Shown here one piece after another: positions 8,901 to 17,617 of a DNA stretch of 53,292 nucleotides. Below the pieces are notes generated by a model, which saw only the letters and a program-made list of their open reading frames with translations, searched no databases and had not been told where the DNA came from. This DNA is from Accumulibacter sp. (GTDB taxonomy: Bacteria > Pseudomonadota > Gammaproteobacteria > Burkholderiales > Rhodocyclaceae), in contig NZ_JAMTDQ010000108.1 in the NCBI RefSeq assembly GCF_023806635.1, positions 1-53,292 on the forward strand, read 5' to 3'. Numbering within the stretch: position 1 is the stretch's first letter; every line of letters begins with the position of its first letter. The position numbers and the translations under genes are program-made.

Positions 8901-8938
8901 ATTGCGCAATGATACGTTGATAGCTGCTTCAGGCTCAA
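8901..8938 (-). promoter_or_regulatory. Candidate promoter and palindromic operator of the defence operon
   Basis: On the minus strand, TTGAGC (8933-8938) and TATCAT (8909-8914) are 18 nt apart and lie about 45 nt before the HTH start. The perfect 10-bp palindrome ATTGCGCAAT (8901-8910) touches the downstream edge of the -10 element and is a good position for a repressor site. No other candidate with both elements was seen between the HTH gene and the recombinase remnant. Confidence 0.5.
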
Positions 8939-9755
8939 CCCAACCCAGGAATATGTTGCGACCGGAACGCACTGACCTACGCCGGGCACACCCTATGGAA
9001 CCGCCATGCCGAGCGCGAGGGTGGTGGCTATATCGGCGGTACCAAGATGCGGCCTCGTACCGAATGGGCAATTCAGCTTGATACGCATGAGGCGTTGATT
9101 TTCGACGACGAGGCCGAATCCATCCTGGCAGCTGTTGACACCGGCAAACGCAGAGCAGGCAAACCGAACGCCCGTATCTATCTGCTCTCCGGCATCCTGA
9201 CCGCGCCTGATGGCGTCATGTGGAACGGTGATAGCGGCTTCTATCGAATCCCCAAGGGTCCGCGGACTGCGGCCGAGTCGGTCGACCGTGCCGATGTCGA
9301 GCAGGTGGTTGCGAGGTTCTCCAGCGGCGAACTCGCTCAGGAAATTGCCGACTACTACCGGAAGCTGTCTGAACCCGCCAAGGACGCTGGGCGCGAAGTT
9401 GCCACGATGCGCCGGAGGATTGTCGATATAGAGAAACGCATCGGCAGGCTGACGATGCTGCTGTCGGAGACATCTGCGCCCGAGGCCCTGTTGCGACAGA
9501 TCGAGGCCTTGGAGGCCGAGCGTGAGACGGCGATCGAATCGATGAATGGACTGACTTCAGACGCAACAATGGCACGAGCCATGAGGGCTGTTGGCGTTCA
9601 GGACGTCAAACGGATGTTGGCTGGTCTGGCGGAAGACTTGAATCCAGCGCCCGGAATCGCTCCGGGACACGCTACGTCAAGTCTCGAACGGGGTCATACT
9701 CGACCCAAAAACATTTGGTGCGTCAATCACTTACCGCATCGACCCCGGTATAAGA
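8939..9755 (+). pseudogene. Serine recombinase remnant (C-terminal part, frameshifted)
   Basis: A plus-strand frame reads NALTYAGHTLWNRHAERE, then GGGYIGGTKMRPRTEWAI, HEALI, YLLSGIL and a Glu/Arg-rich coiled coil. This is the recombinase and zinc-ribbon region of a large serine recombinase. The N-terminal catalytic resolvase domain (Ser nucleophile) is absent. Between about 9640 and 9665 the frame shifts by one: the family-like C-terminus (GVILDPKTFGASITYRI, about 9690-9745) is read in the next frame. The gene is thus doubly dead. It ends about 15 nt from the CCA end of tRNA-Glu, which makes it a likely relic of the integrase that brought in the island. Confidence 0.8.
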
Positions 9756-9767
9756 GCGGGTTCAGGC

Positions 9768-9843
9768 TGGCGTCCCCACGGGGATTCGAACCCCGGTACC
9801 TACCGTGAAAGGGTAGTGTCCTGGGCCTCTAGACGATGGGGAC
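9768..9843 (-). tRNA. tRNA-Glu (TTC)
   Basis: 76-nt tRNA with encoded CCA. The acceptor stem GTCCCCA pairs with TGGGGAC, the anticodon loop reads CTTTCAC (anticodon TTC), and the T arm is GGGGTTCGAATCCCC. It lies 20 nt after tRNA-Ala on the same strand and shares its promoter. Its 3' end borders the recombinase remnant, so it may be the island attachment site. Confidence 0.97.
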
Positions 9844-9863
9844 CCGGAACCTCTTTCGGCTTG

Positions 9864-9939
<76 letters not shown>

Positions 9940-9956
9940 GCCCGAAAGAAGCCGCG

Positions 9957-9985
9957 ATTATAGGCAGTCGATTCGCCACTGTAAA
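9957..9985 (-). promoter_or_regulatory. Sigma-70 promoter of the tRNA-Ala/tRNA-Glu transcript
   Basis: Minus-strand TTTACA (9980-9985), a 17-nt spacer and a consensus TATAAT (9957-9962), with the -10 element 17 nt before the tRNA-Ala 5' end. The bases after the -10 are GC-rich (CGCGGC), as in stringently controlled stable-RNA promoters. Confidence 0.85.
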
Positions 9986-10128
9986 GCGCGAATCGCGACG
10001 CGAACGGCAACCGCCACTCGGTGCCTACGGCACGACCTGCCGTCTTCCGGCGCGAGCGGCTGCGCCGTGGCGACCGCCGCTTCGTTGCCACGCCACGCAG
10101 CTGACCCGGGGAAGGATCCATCGTGGTC

Positions 10129-10320
10129 CGCAGGCGGTCGTCGCGGCGCTCGACAAGGGCATCGGGCGATGCGCCCGGGCGCGGCGCGGTCAGCTCGCCG
10201 AGTTCACCGGCGTCTCGTCGCCGTACGAGGCGCCACTGGCGGCCGATCTGACGCTCGACCTGTGGCGACTCGCCCTGCAGGAGGAGGTGGCGCAGTTCGT
10301 CGGACGCATCGGTCATCATG
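10129..10320 (+). pseudogene. Remnant of a CysC (adenylylsulfate kinase) C-terminus
   Basis: One plus-strand frame reads DKGIGRCARARRGQLAEF, then TGVSSPYEAPLAADLTLD and LALQEEVAQFV. This matches the end of APS kinase (family pattern: DPKGLYxxAR, then EFTGxxxPYExP and a Leu/Asp strand). Only about 60 residues are recognisable; the P-loop and the rest of the kinase are gone, and no start or clear stop delimits it. The bases upstream (9986-10128) show nothing recognisable. It is a decayed fragment in the tRNA-proximal spacer, so no function is expected. Confidence 0.6.
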
Positions 10321-10329
10321 ACCCTGCTG

Positions 10330-10566
10330 CGGCCGGAGTGGCGCCCGACCCACGCGCGGGCGACACGGGTCGTCGAGTCAAGCGAGGTGCGAGAACCGCC
10401 GAGCGACTTTCACGGCGAAGTCGTACCGGCGAGCGAGGGTCGCGGCGTCGAAATGGTCTGCGATGAGGGCCGGCGCACCATCGCAGGCGCTCGCCGGCGT
10501 TGCCCGGGGCGCGTGCCCGGCGCGAGGATGGCCGGCCGCGCCGGCGTCCCACGCCGCCCTGCGGCA
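10330..10566. other. Spacer between cysC remnant and gltX
   Basis: No intact gene. A short minus-strand frame (about 10385-10485) reads ADHFDAATLARRYDFAVK and ends in FSHLA-stop, with coding-like GC-rich third positions. It may be the tail of another lost gene, but I do not recognise it and it has no start. Confidence 0.35.
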
Positions 10567-11988
10567 TCACGCCGCCGCATCGGTCGCCGGGCTCGCCAGG
10601 CGACCGGCACGCGCCAGCCGTTCGAGGGCGGTGGCGCGCGGAAAGAGCGCGATCAGCGCGTCGACCGAAGGCGTCTGCTCGAGGCCGGTCAGGAGGACGC
10701 GCACCGGCATCGCCAGCTTCGGCATCTTGAGACCGTGGCGGGCGACGCACTCCTTGATCAGCGCGGCGATTGCCGCCGCCTGCCAGGGCACTTCGCCGAG
10801 CCGGGCGGCGAAGTCGTCGAGCAGCGGCAGCGTCTCGGGCGTCAGGTGGCGGGCCAGCAGTTCGCTCCTCGGCTGCAGGTCGATATAGAACGGCTCGGCG
10901 ACATCGGCCAGTTCGTTGAGGTTGCCGACGCGATCCCTGTGCAGCTCGATGATCGCCGCCAGCGACGGCGTCTCGCCGACGACGACGTCGCGCGCTGCCA
11001 GCCGCGGGCGAACCAGGTCAGCCAGCCGGCCGGCGTCGCAGCGGCGCAGGTAATGCGCGTTCAGCCAGTTGAGTTTCTCGCTGTTGAACTGGGCTGCCGA
11101 CGGGGTGATGTGGTCGAGATCGAACCACTCACAGAACTGCTGCAGCGAGAAGATCTCGTCGTCGCCGTGCGACCAGCCGAGACGGGCGAGGTAGTTGAGC
11201 ACCGCCTCGGGCAGGTAGCCCGCATCGTCGTACTGCATGACACTCACCGCGCCATGGCGTTTCGACAGTTTCTGCCCGTCGTCGCCGAGGATCATCGACA
11301 GGTGGGCGTAGAGCGGCACCTGGGCACCGAGCGCCTGCAGGATGTTGATCTGCCGCGGCGTGTTGTTGACGTGGTCGTCGCCGCGGATGACGTGCGTGAT
11401 GCCCATGTCCCAGTCATCGACGACGACGCAGAAGTTGTAGGTCGGCGAACCGTCGGCGCGGGCGATCACCAGGTCGTCGAGCTCGCTGTTGGCGAATTCG
11501 ATGCGGCCCTTGACGAGGTCTTCCCAGGCGACGACGCCGTCCGCCGGATTGCGGAAACGGACCACCGGCTCGATCCCGGCCGGCGGCGCCGGCAGGTGCT
11601 TGTCCGGCTGGGGCCGCCAGCGGCCGTCGTAGCGCGGCTTGCGGCCCTGTTCGCGCTGCTCGGCGCGCAGGCGGTCGAGTTCGTCGGGCTGCATGTAGCA
11701 ATGGTAGGCGGTACCGGCGGCGAGCATCTCGGCGATCACCTCGCGATAACGCGGCATGCGCTGCGTCTGGTAGAACGGGCCCTCATCGTGCGCGAGGCCA
11801 AGCCAGCGCATGCCGTCGAAAATCGCCTGCACGGCCTCGGGGGTCGAGCGGGCGAGATCGGTGTCCTCGACGCGCAGGATGAAGCGGCCACCGTGGCGCC
11901 GCGCGTAGGCCCACGAAAAGAGCGCGGTGCGCGCACCGCCGACGTGCAGGAAACCGGTTGGCGAGGGAGCAAAGCGGGTGCGGATCAT
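10567..11988 (-). CDS. gltX: Glutamyl-tRNA synthetase
   Basis: 473-residue class I aminoacyl-tRNA synthetase that charges tRNA-Glu with glutamate in the cytoplasm. The HIGH motif appears as HVGG (residues 15-18) in the N-terminal [17 protein letters not shown]. The KMSKS loop appears as KLSKR (about 243-247). The C-terminal helical anticodon-binding region follows. Length and start are standard ([12 protein letters not shown]). The two downstream tRNAs, one of them tRNA-Glu, lie on the same strand about 600 nt away with their own promoter. A minus-strand TAGAAT at 12018-12023 could be the -10 element, with a poor -35. This is the discriminating-type length; a nondiscriminating role cannot be excluded from sequence alone. 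Confidence 0.97.
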   Translation of the reverse strand: MIRTRFAPSPTGFLHVGGARTALFSWAYARRHGGRFILRVEDTDLARSTPEAVQAIFDGMRWLGLAHDEGPFYQTQRMPRYREVIAEMLAAGTAYHCYMQPDELDRLRAEQREQGRKPRYDGRWRPQPDKHLPAPPAGIEPVVRFRNPADGVVAWEDLVKGRIEFANSELDDLVIARADGSPTYNFCVVVDDWDMGITHVIRGDDHVNNTPRQINILQALGAQVPLYAHLSMILGDDGQKLSKRHGAVSVMQYDDAGYLPEAVLNYLARLGWSHGDDEIFSLQQFCEWFDLDHITPSAAQFNSEKLNWLNAHYLRRCDAGRLADLVRPRLAARDVVVGETPSLAAIIELHRDRVGNLNELADVAEPFYIDLQPRSELLARHLTPETLPLLDDFAARLGEVPWQAAAIAALIKECVARHGLKMPKLAMPVRVLLTGLEQTPSVDALIALFPRATALERLARAGRLASPATDAAA

Positions 11989-12161
11989 GATCGCCGGTCG
12001 CAGTAGGTAAAGCGTTCATTCTAGTTGAAGCGCGGTCCCGACGGGCTGCGCCATCGCCATCGCCGCGTCGCCGCACCCGCCGCCGGCCATGGTTGCCAGT
12101 CGCCACAGTCGGCAACCGCCGCCGTCTTTCCGCCGGCGCCGGCATGGCGTATCCTTGGCCG

Positions 12162-13751
12162 ATGGGAATTCGTGGCGTGATCGCTGCATCGGAACCGCAC
12201 ACGGCGGCCGCTGGTGTCCGGGTGCTGCAGCGCGGCGGCAACGCGGTCGACGCGATCGTCGCCGCCAAGCTCACGGCGACGGTCACCGAACTGCCGCTGA
12301 CTTCACTAGGAGGCGGTGGCGCCTGCATCTGGGGTGACGCACGCGACGGCTACGAGGTGCTCGACTTCTTCGGCGCCGCGCCGGGACTCGGACTGGCCAG
12401 CTGGCCGATCCTCGACTTCGCACCGATCACCGTCGACTTCGGCGAGACCAGCCAGGTCTTCCACATCGGCAAGGGAGCGGCTGCGGTGCCCGGAGAACTC
12501 GTCGGCCTGCTCGCCCTGCACCGGCGCGCCGGCCGTTTGCCGCTGCGCGAGGTGGTCGCGCCGGCAGTGACGTGGGCGCGCGACGGTTTCCGCGTCAGCC
12601 CGCAGATCGCCATGATTGCCGGCCTGATCGCGCCGATTGCCAGCAACTCGGCCACGGTGCGCCGCATCTTCCAGCCGGTGGGGCGTCTACCACGGGCGGG
12701 CGATCGGCTGGCCAACCCGGATCTCGGAGATTTCCTGCAGGCACTGGGCGATGGCAGCGCGGATGCGCAGGTCGCCACCTACCGCTCCGCGCTCGTCGAG
12801 CATTTCGGTCCGGAACACGGCGGGCTGATCACCGCCGAAGATGTCGCCGCCTACGCGCCGGCGACGCGCCCGCCGCTGCGCATTCCCTTCGGGGACCACA
12901 TGGTCCTGACCAACCCACCACCGTCGGCCGGTGGCGGCCTGATCGGCGCCGGCCTGCGCATCGCCGAGGAACTCGGCCTCGGCGGCGAGGAATTCCTCTC
13001 GCCGGCGCATCAACTGGCTGTCGCAGCGGTCCTGGCGACGGTCTCGGAAGTGCGCGGTGCCGGCTACGACCGCCGCCTGCACGCCGACCCGGAAGCGATC
13101 CGGCAGCTCGTCGCCGGCTGCAGCCTGCCGCAGTGGGCCCGGCACGCACGCGCCCTTTGTCGAGAGAACACCCTGGGCGCGACGACGCACATTTCGGTGA
13201 TCGACGCCGACGGCATGGCGGCGGCGATGACGACCAGCAACGGCGAGGGCTGCGGGCATGCCCTGCCGGGGCTGGGCATCCACGTCAACAACTTCCTCGG
13301 TGAGGACGACATCAACCCGGCCGGCTTCCACCGCCTGGTGGCAGGCAGCCGGATGAGCACGATGATGTCGCCGACGATCGTCCTCGCCGGCGAGCGGCCC
13401 CACCTCGCGCTCGGCAGCGGCGGATCGAACCGCATTCGCAGCGCCATCCTGCAGACCCTGCTCAACGTGCTGGCCTATGGACGCCCGCTCGACGAAGCGG
13501 TGAATGCCGCGCGCCAGCACATCGAAGGCCGGCAGCTGTGGTTCGAGACCGCCGGCCTGACCGCTGGCACCGCCGACGCCCTGCAGGCACGCTGGCCCGG
13601 CGCGACCCGCTTCGCGTCGGCCAGCATGTTCTTTGGCGGCGTGAACTGCGTCGCCAGCATCGACGGACGACTCGCCGGCGCCGGCGACCAGCGGCGTGGC
13701 GGCATCGTCATGTTCGCCGACGAAGGCTCTGCGGCAGCCCTGCCGGACTGA
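12162..13751 (+). CDS. Gamma-glutamyltransferase-family protein
   Basis: 529-residue Ntn-hydrolase of the gamma-glutamyltranspeptidase family, which cleaves or transfers gamma-glutamyl groups (glutathione or related compounds). The N-terminal GVRVLQRGGNAVDAIVA is the family signature. The autocatalytic Thr is the first of TTHISVIDADG (around residue 368 from this start), followed by the small-subunit segments AAAMTTSNGEG and SRMSTMMSP. The start at 12162 puts the protein directly at MGIRGVIAASEPH; an ATG at 12144 adds six residues, and neither has a strong ribosome site. I see no signal peptide, unlike periplasmic GGT, so a cytoplasmic gamma-glutamyl hydrolase role is plausible. It is divergent from gltX and convergent with the phasin gene. 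Confidence 0.88.
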   Translation: MGIRGVIAASEPHTAAAGVRVLQRGGNAVDAIVAAKLTATVTELPLTSLGGGGACIWGDARDGYEVLDFFGAAPGLGLASWPILDFAPITVDFGETSQVFHIGKGAAAVPGELVGLLALHRRAGRLPLREVVAPAVTWARDGFRVSPQIAMIAGLIAPIASNSATVRRIFQPVGRLPRAGDRLANPDLGDFLQALGDGSADAQVATYRSALVEHFGPEHGGLITAEDVAAYAPATRPPLRIPFGDHMVLTNPPPSAGGGLIGAGLRIAEELGLGGEEFLSPAHQLAVAAVLATVSEVRGAGYDRRLHADPEAIRQLVAGCSLPQWARHARALCRENTLGATTHISVIDADGMAAAMTTSNGEGCGHALPGLGIHVNNFLGEDDINPAGFHRLVAGSRMSTMMSPTIVLAGERPHLALGSGGSNRIRSAILQTLLNVLAYGRPLDEAVNAARQHIEGRQLWFETAGLTAGTADALQARWPGATRFASASMFFGGVNCVASIDGRLAGAGDQRRGGIVMFADEGSAAALPD

Positions 13752-13871
13752 TGCCGGAAAGCGCGGCAGCCGCGCGCCGCTCGCTCGCCCCCCCGCTGCT
13801 GGCCGGCGACGCTGCAGCGGGGAGAGGAGGACGGCCGACACCAGGCCGCCGGCGCCGCGCCGTGTGCCGGC

Positions 13872-14354
13872 TCAGGCGCCGGGCGGTGGCGGCAGCTTCA
13901 GGACGTCACGGATCTCGTCGAGGCTGGCGGGGACGCGATTGACGATCGCATCGGTGGCCTGCTGATTGGCCTTGGCGACGATCTCTGCCAGTTCGCGCAT
14001 CTTGCTGACTGCCGTCTCGAAGGCCTTCTTCGCCAGCTCGGTTTCGGCTGCCATGAGTTGCTGCGGCGAGCCCGCCCTGGCGAGGCCACCGACCGCCGTC
14101 GTCATTCCCTGGACGGTCTCCTGCAGGATCTTCAACTGCCACTCGCCGACCGCCTTGATCCCTTCCATCGCGGCGCGGTTGGCGGCGTTCAGTGCCTCGA
14201 GATTGTCGCGCTGGCTCGCCAGCAGCGCGTCCATGTTGACGCCCGGAACCTGGATCCGTGCGAGGGCGTTCAGCAACTGCTCGCTGGCCTTGCTCGGGTC
14301 CAGGCTGCCCAGACCCTGCAGCCATTCGCCCATTTGTTTTGACATGTCGATCAT
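13872..14354 (-). CDS. Phasin (PHA granule-associated protein)
   Basis: 160-residue amphipathic helical protein without signal peptide. It begins MIDMSKQMGEWLQGL, has long Ala/Gln/Glu-rich helices (LLASQRDNLEALNAANRAA, residues about 43-61) and ends in a Pro-rich KLPPPPGA. This is the phasin_2 pattern of proteins that coat polyhydroxyalkanoate granules and control their size. The start at 14354 follows a GGGAGAA ribosome site. The next gene upstream on the same strand is a PHB depolymerase-like esterase, so the two may be co-expressed, though 94 nt separate them. Confidence 0.85.
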   Translation of the reverse strand: MIDMSKQMGEWLQGLGSLDPSKASEQLLNALARIQVPGVNMDALLASQRDNLEALNAANRAAMEGIKAVGEWQLKILQETVQGMTTAVGGLARAGSPQQLMAAETELAKKAFETAVSKMRELAEIVAKANQQATDAIVNRVPASLDEIRDVLKLPPPPGA

Positions 14355-14448
14355 GCTCGTTCTCCCACTCAGGTGACCATCCGAAGATTGGCTGCCATCG
14401 ACCTCCGGCAGCCGCCGCTGGCGTCGCATGACTGCCTGCGCACCACCC

Positions 14449-15840
14449 TCACCTGACCGGCACCGGCAGCAGCTCGCGCCCGCCGGCAAGGATGTTGATC
14501 ATCTGGGCCACCGCCCGGATCTGCTTGCCGGCCTGAGTATGATACCCCGTGTGCGTGTAGTACTGTCCCCACCAGTCCCAGCATCCTCGCGGGTTGACCG
14601 GCGGAGTCGCCACTGTCCCGTTGCGCACCTGCACCTGTGGATAGACGACGACGATGTCGTTGGCCTGCGCCCACTCGTTGTAGCCGGCGAACTTGGCGAA
14701 GAGGTTGCCAGACTGACCCGGCCTGCGGTCGGTGAGACCGCCTTGCCGGCAACCATGGAAGGCGACGTGCAAGCGGCACTGGCGGCCATCCCGGCACGCC
14801 GGGGGCACGAACACGTAGCCCTCCCTGGCCATCGAAGCGTTCTGCAGCTCGTTGTAGGGGATGTCGGAGAACTTGCCGAAGACCAATCTCTGGTCGAAAG
14901 CCTTGACGTCGCTTTCCGCAACCTCCACCCGACCACCCTGGAGCGCTTGCGCACCATAGATGCGTCGGAGGATGGCACCCGCCAGATCGACGTCCTGCAG
15001 GTCCTTGCATACCGCCTGCTTGCCGGGCGGCGGGCAGGGCGCCGCCGCGCCCGCTCTGGCAGCCGGCGGACAGACGCAGCGCTCGCGCAACTGACGTTGC
15101 CTGGCGACGGCCTCGCAATCGTCGATAAACGCGTCGCCATCGACCGGTGGTGGTGGCACCGGCGGCAGCGGGCAGTTGCCCACCACACCGCCAGCAGGCT
15201 TGTTGAAGGTATCGCGGACCATCGTGTGACGGGCCGGGAAGCTCCGGTTGTAAGCGATATGGCCCGCCTCGATGGCAGCCTTGTCGGCATCGGCATAGAA
15301 GTGGAAGACGGCATCCATCACGCCGTGCGGAACGATGGCGTCGTACTCGGCGCTGATCAGGTACACTTGGTCGCCCTGGAGTCCCGCAAGCTTGCTGATG
15401 CGGCCAGCCGCTTCCTGCGTCTTCGCCTCGGCGAACGATGCTGCGGCCACGCGCCGGGCTTCCTGCCCGCTCTTCGGGGCCCGATCAGTCTTGCCGCACC
15501 ACTTCGCGTCGAGCCCGAGCTGGCGACACTCGAGCATGACGAACTGGCTGCACTTCGTTACCGCGTCAATGATGCTGCCCGCCGCGCAATGGTAAGGACC
15601 GCCGGCGACGACACCAACCCCCATGATGTGCTCCGAATGGGCCACATGAAACTGGTGCGCCATGAAACCACCCGACGAGATGCCGGACACCGAGATCTGG
15701 GCCGGGTCGATATTGACGCCGGCCACGACGTCATCCAGCGATGGTGCAGCAGCCGCGCCCTGCACGACGGCCAGCATGGCTGCGGCAGCAGTCGTCAGAA
15801 AGTGCGGCCTGCTCTTGTTGATCGAGTACCGTGACATCAT
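14449..15840 (-). CDS. Exported PHB depolymerase-family esterase
   Basis: 463-residue alpha/beta hydrolase. The start at 15840 is fixed by a GGGAGG ribosome site; a signal peptide follows (basic MMSRYSINKSR, hydrophobic FLTTAAAAMLAVVQG, cleavage near AAAAP). The lipase box is SGISSGG (nucleophile Ser55), the HGCRQGG segment supplies the oxyanion/His-type motif late in the protein, and a Cys-rich stretch around residues 230-280 suggests disulfides in the periplasm or outside. The family (PF10503-like esterase PHB depolymerase) hydrolyses 3-hydroxybutyrate polymers or other esters such as ferulate. Because it is exported it would not act on the cell's own native granules without lysis. The adjacent phasin gene supports a PHA link, but a broader esterase role is possible. 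Confidence 0.8.
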   Translation of the reverse strand: MMSRYSINKSRPHFLTTAAAAMLAVVQGAAAAPSLDDVVAGVNIDPAQISVSGISSGGFMAHQFHVAHSEHIMGVGVVAGGPYHCAAGSIIDAVTKCSQFVMLECRQLGLDAKWCGKTDRAPKSGQEARRVAAASFAEAKTQEAAGRISKLAGLQGDQVYLISAEYDAIVPHGVMDAVFHFYADADKAAIEAGHIAYNRSFPARHTMVRDTFNKPAGGVVGNCPLPPVPPPPVDGDAFIDDCEAVARQRQLRERCVCPPAARAGAAAPCPPPGKQAVCKDLQDVDLAGAILRRIYGAQALQGGRVEVAESDVKAFDQRLVFGKFSDIPYNELQNASMAREGYVFVPPACRDGRQCRLHVAFHGCRQGGLTDRRPGQSGNLFAKFAGYNEWAQANDIVVVYPQVQVRNGTVATPPVNPRGCWDWWGQYYTHTGYHTQAGKQIRAVAQMINILAGGRELLPVPVR

Positions 15841-16111
15841 GTTCCTCCCGTTCGTCTTCGCCTCGAAAACCGATGACGCCTGATCCTGCCTCAGGCCCTG
15901 CGCGAAGGCCACGGCGCTCGCCGGATCCCCGCGAAGCACGCCCGGACTGAGTGCGGCACACTGCCTTGGCGCCATGAGTTCTGTTAGAGCAGGGTCATGA
16001 TGCAGTGCACTATTCAGGATAGGCGGCGGATACCTGAAGTCAAGCTGCGAGTCGGTCGCGATCGGAAAACGGACAACCGGCACCGAACGTCGGCAGCAGT
16101 TGCGGCGCGTG

Positions 16112-16139
16112 GCGAACAAACTGCCGTCGAGCACGGCAG
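16112..16139 (-). terminator. Terminator after the L,D-transpeptidase gene
   Basis: Minus-strand hairpin CTGCCGT/ACGGCAG with a 5-nt loop (16121-16139) followed by TTTGTT. A second 9-bp inverted repeat (CAGCGGCGG/CCGCCGCTG, 16149-16175) lies between it and the stop codon. Nothing else is recognised between 15841 and 16111, which is the leader of the esterase gene. Confidence 0.6.
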
Positions 16140-16181
16140 TCGCCTGCAGCGGCGGGCGCAGGCACCGCCGCTGTGGTCGCG

Positions 16182-17204
16182 TCAGTGATCGGGGAAGGAA
16201 CTCAGGACGGCCATGTCGAGCCCGGTCGTGTGCTCGAGCACCGGTGCATCGGTCACCAGCAGCGTCGTTCCGGGGCGAATCTCGGCTGCCAGAAGCGCCT
16301 GGAAATCGGCCGGAATCGTGATCTCGTCCACCACCTTCGGGTCCGGCCGTGTGTCGGCATCACCCATGTGCCCGACCAGACCGACGCCAGTCCACTGATG
16401 CTCCAACAGCCCGCCGGATTGCGCACCTTCCCTGGCGACGAAGACGTGGCTGCCAACGGGCTGCTGCGGCTTGCGGAATGCCGCCCTGGCGCGGCCGATC
16501 TCGACGCCGTTGCGCAACACCAGGACGCGCTCGTCGTAGCGGCTCAGGAGGATCGACAGCGGGCCCGACGGCGACTTCTCCGGCTCCCAGCGATGGCCGC
16601 TGGCGACCGGCAGGCGGCGATGCTCGGCCCGGCCACCGTCATCGTTGACCGGGCTGAGGAATGCCGGATGCCGGAACTCCGCCGGCGCCGAGCCGGCCTT
16701 CGCGATCACCACCGTCATCCCCTTCGGTGCGGCGTCGAACAGCAGGCGAGCAAACTCGCTCGGCAGATGCACGCAACCGTGCGACTCCGGATAGCCGGGG
16801 ACGCCACCGGCGTGCAGCGCCACGCCATCCTGGGTGAACTTCTGCGTGTAGGGCATGGCGGCGTTGTGGAACTTCGACGAATGGTGATCCTTGTCCTTGA
16901 GGAACGTCTGGAAGACACCGCTCGGAGTCTCGTAGCCGGGCTTGCCGGTACTGACCGAGGCGGTGCCGATGAGCAGGCCATTGCGATAGGTGTAGGCGCG
17001 CTGCTCTTCGAGACTGACCAGCACCAGGATCGGACCAGCCGGTGCGAGTTGCGGCGCCCAGGTGAATTCCCCGTTGCGCAACTGGTCGGCTGGTGTCTCG
17101 AACGGCACGGGCTCCCTGGCGCCCCAGAAAGGTGCGCGCTCGGCCTGGATGCTGCCGACCAGGCCGAAGAACAGGGCGACCGCGATCGTGTAGATTCTCG
17201 TCAT
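16182..17204 (-). CDS. L,D-transpeptidase (YkuD domain), exported
   Basis: 340-residue protein with an N-terminal signal peptide (MTRIYTIAVALFFGLVGSI, cleavage near IQAER). The YkuD catalytic domain spans about residues 58-170; the active-site block is ALHAGGVPGYPESHGCVHLP, giving His131, His142 and the nucleophile Cys144. This enzyme class makes 3-3 cross-links in peptidoglycan or attaches proteins to it in the periplasm. The second half (about 200-335) contains a partly similar strand pattern (ILLSRYDERVLVLRNG, then GSHVFVAREGA), which may be a degenerate second YkuD-like domain with no catalytic Cys motif. It is transcribed alone, divergent from ybiB. Confidence 0.9.
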   Translation of the reverse strand: MTRIYTIAVALFFGLVGSIQAERAPFWGAREPVPFETPADQLRNGEFTWAPQLAPAGPILVLVSLEEQRAYTYRNGLLIGTASVSTGKPGYETPSGVFQTFLKDKDHHSSKFHNAAMPYTQKFTQDGVALHAGGVPGYPESHGCVHLPSEFARLLFDAAPKGMTVVIAKAGSAPAEFRHPAFLSPVNDDGGRAEHRRLPVASGHRWEPEKSPSGPLSILLSRYDERVLVLRNGVEIGRARAAFRKPQQPVGSHVFVAREGAQSGGLLEHQWTGVGLVGHMGDADTRPDPKVVDEITIPADFQALLAAEIRPGTTLLVTDAPVLEHTTGLDMAVLSSFPDH

Positions 17205-17617
17205 CTGGTTTCGAATCCTTCATGTGTTGAAGCTGTGCGCTGCCGGGCACGGCGACCGGAGGCGGCAACTGTACATTGGCAGTCGGCCGGTGATCAACAA
17301 CCGCGACCCGTATGGCTGCCTGCGACGGCGGGATCGCGCGTCGCGGGTGCTTCTGCCTGCCGTCGCCCCGGACCGCTACCATTTCTGGATTGATGGCATG
17401 GTTTTTGCTCTGGCCCGAGGGAAGGGTGGGGTGCCGACGGCAAGCCCGGCGAGTGCTGCCGTCGGCCGTGCGGTACGATGCTGGCTGGCGCGGCGGCTGG
17501 CGGACGGCGCAGGGTGGAGGTTGCCAATCGCAACAGGGCTGGGCGTTTGCGGCCGCTGGTGCCGCAGAATCGGATGCACAACGGCGGCATGCGGTGACGA
17601 CAACGGGAGGTGGGAGA
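17205..17617. other. Intergenic region between ldt and ybiB
   Basis: 413 nt between divergent genes. Open frames cross it, including the upstream extension of the ybiB frame, but none has family resemblance or a good ribosome site. It should hold the promoters of both genes; no convincing -35/-10 pair stood out. Confidence 0.5.

Noticed and set aside
10318-12006. 562-codon plus-strand frame opposite gltX
   Set aside because: Antisense shadow of gltX with Arg/Val/Asp-rich composition typical of such readings and no domain.
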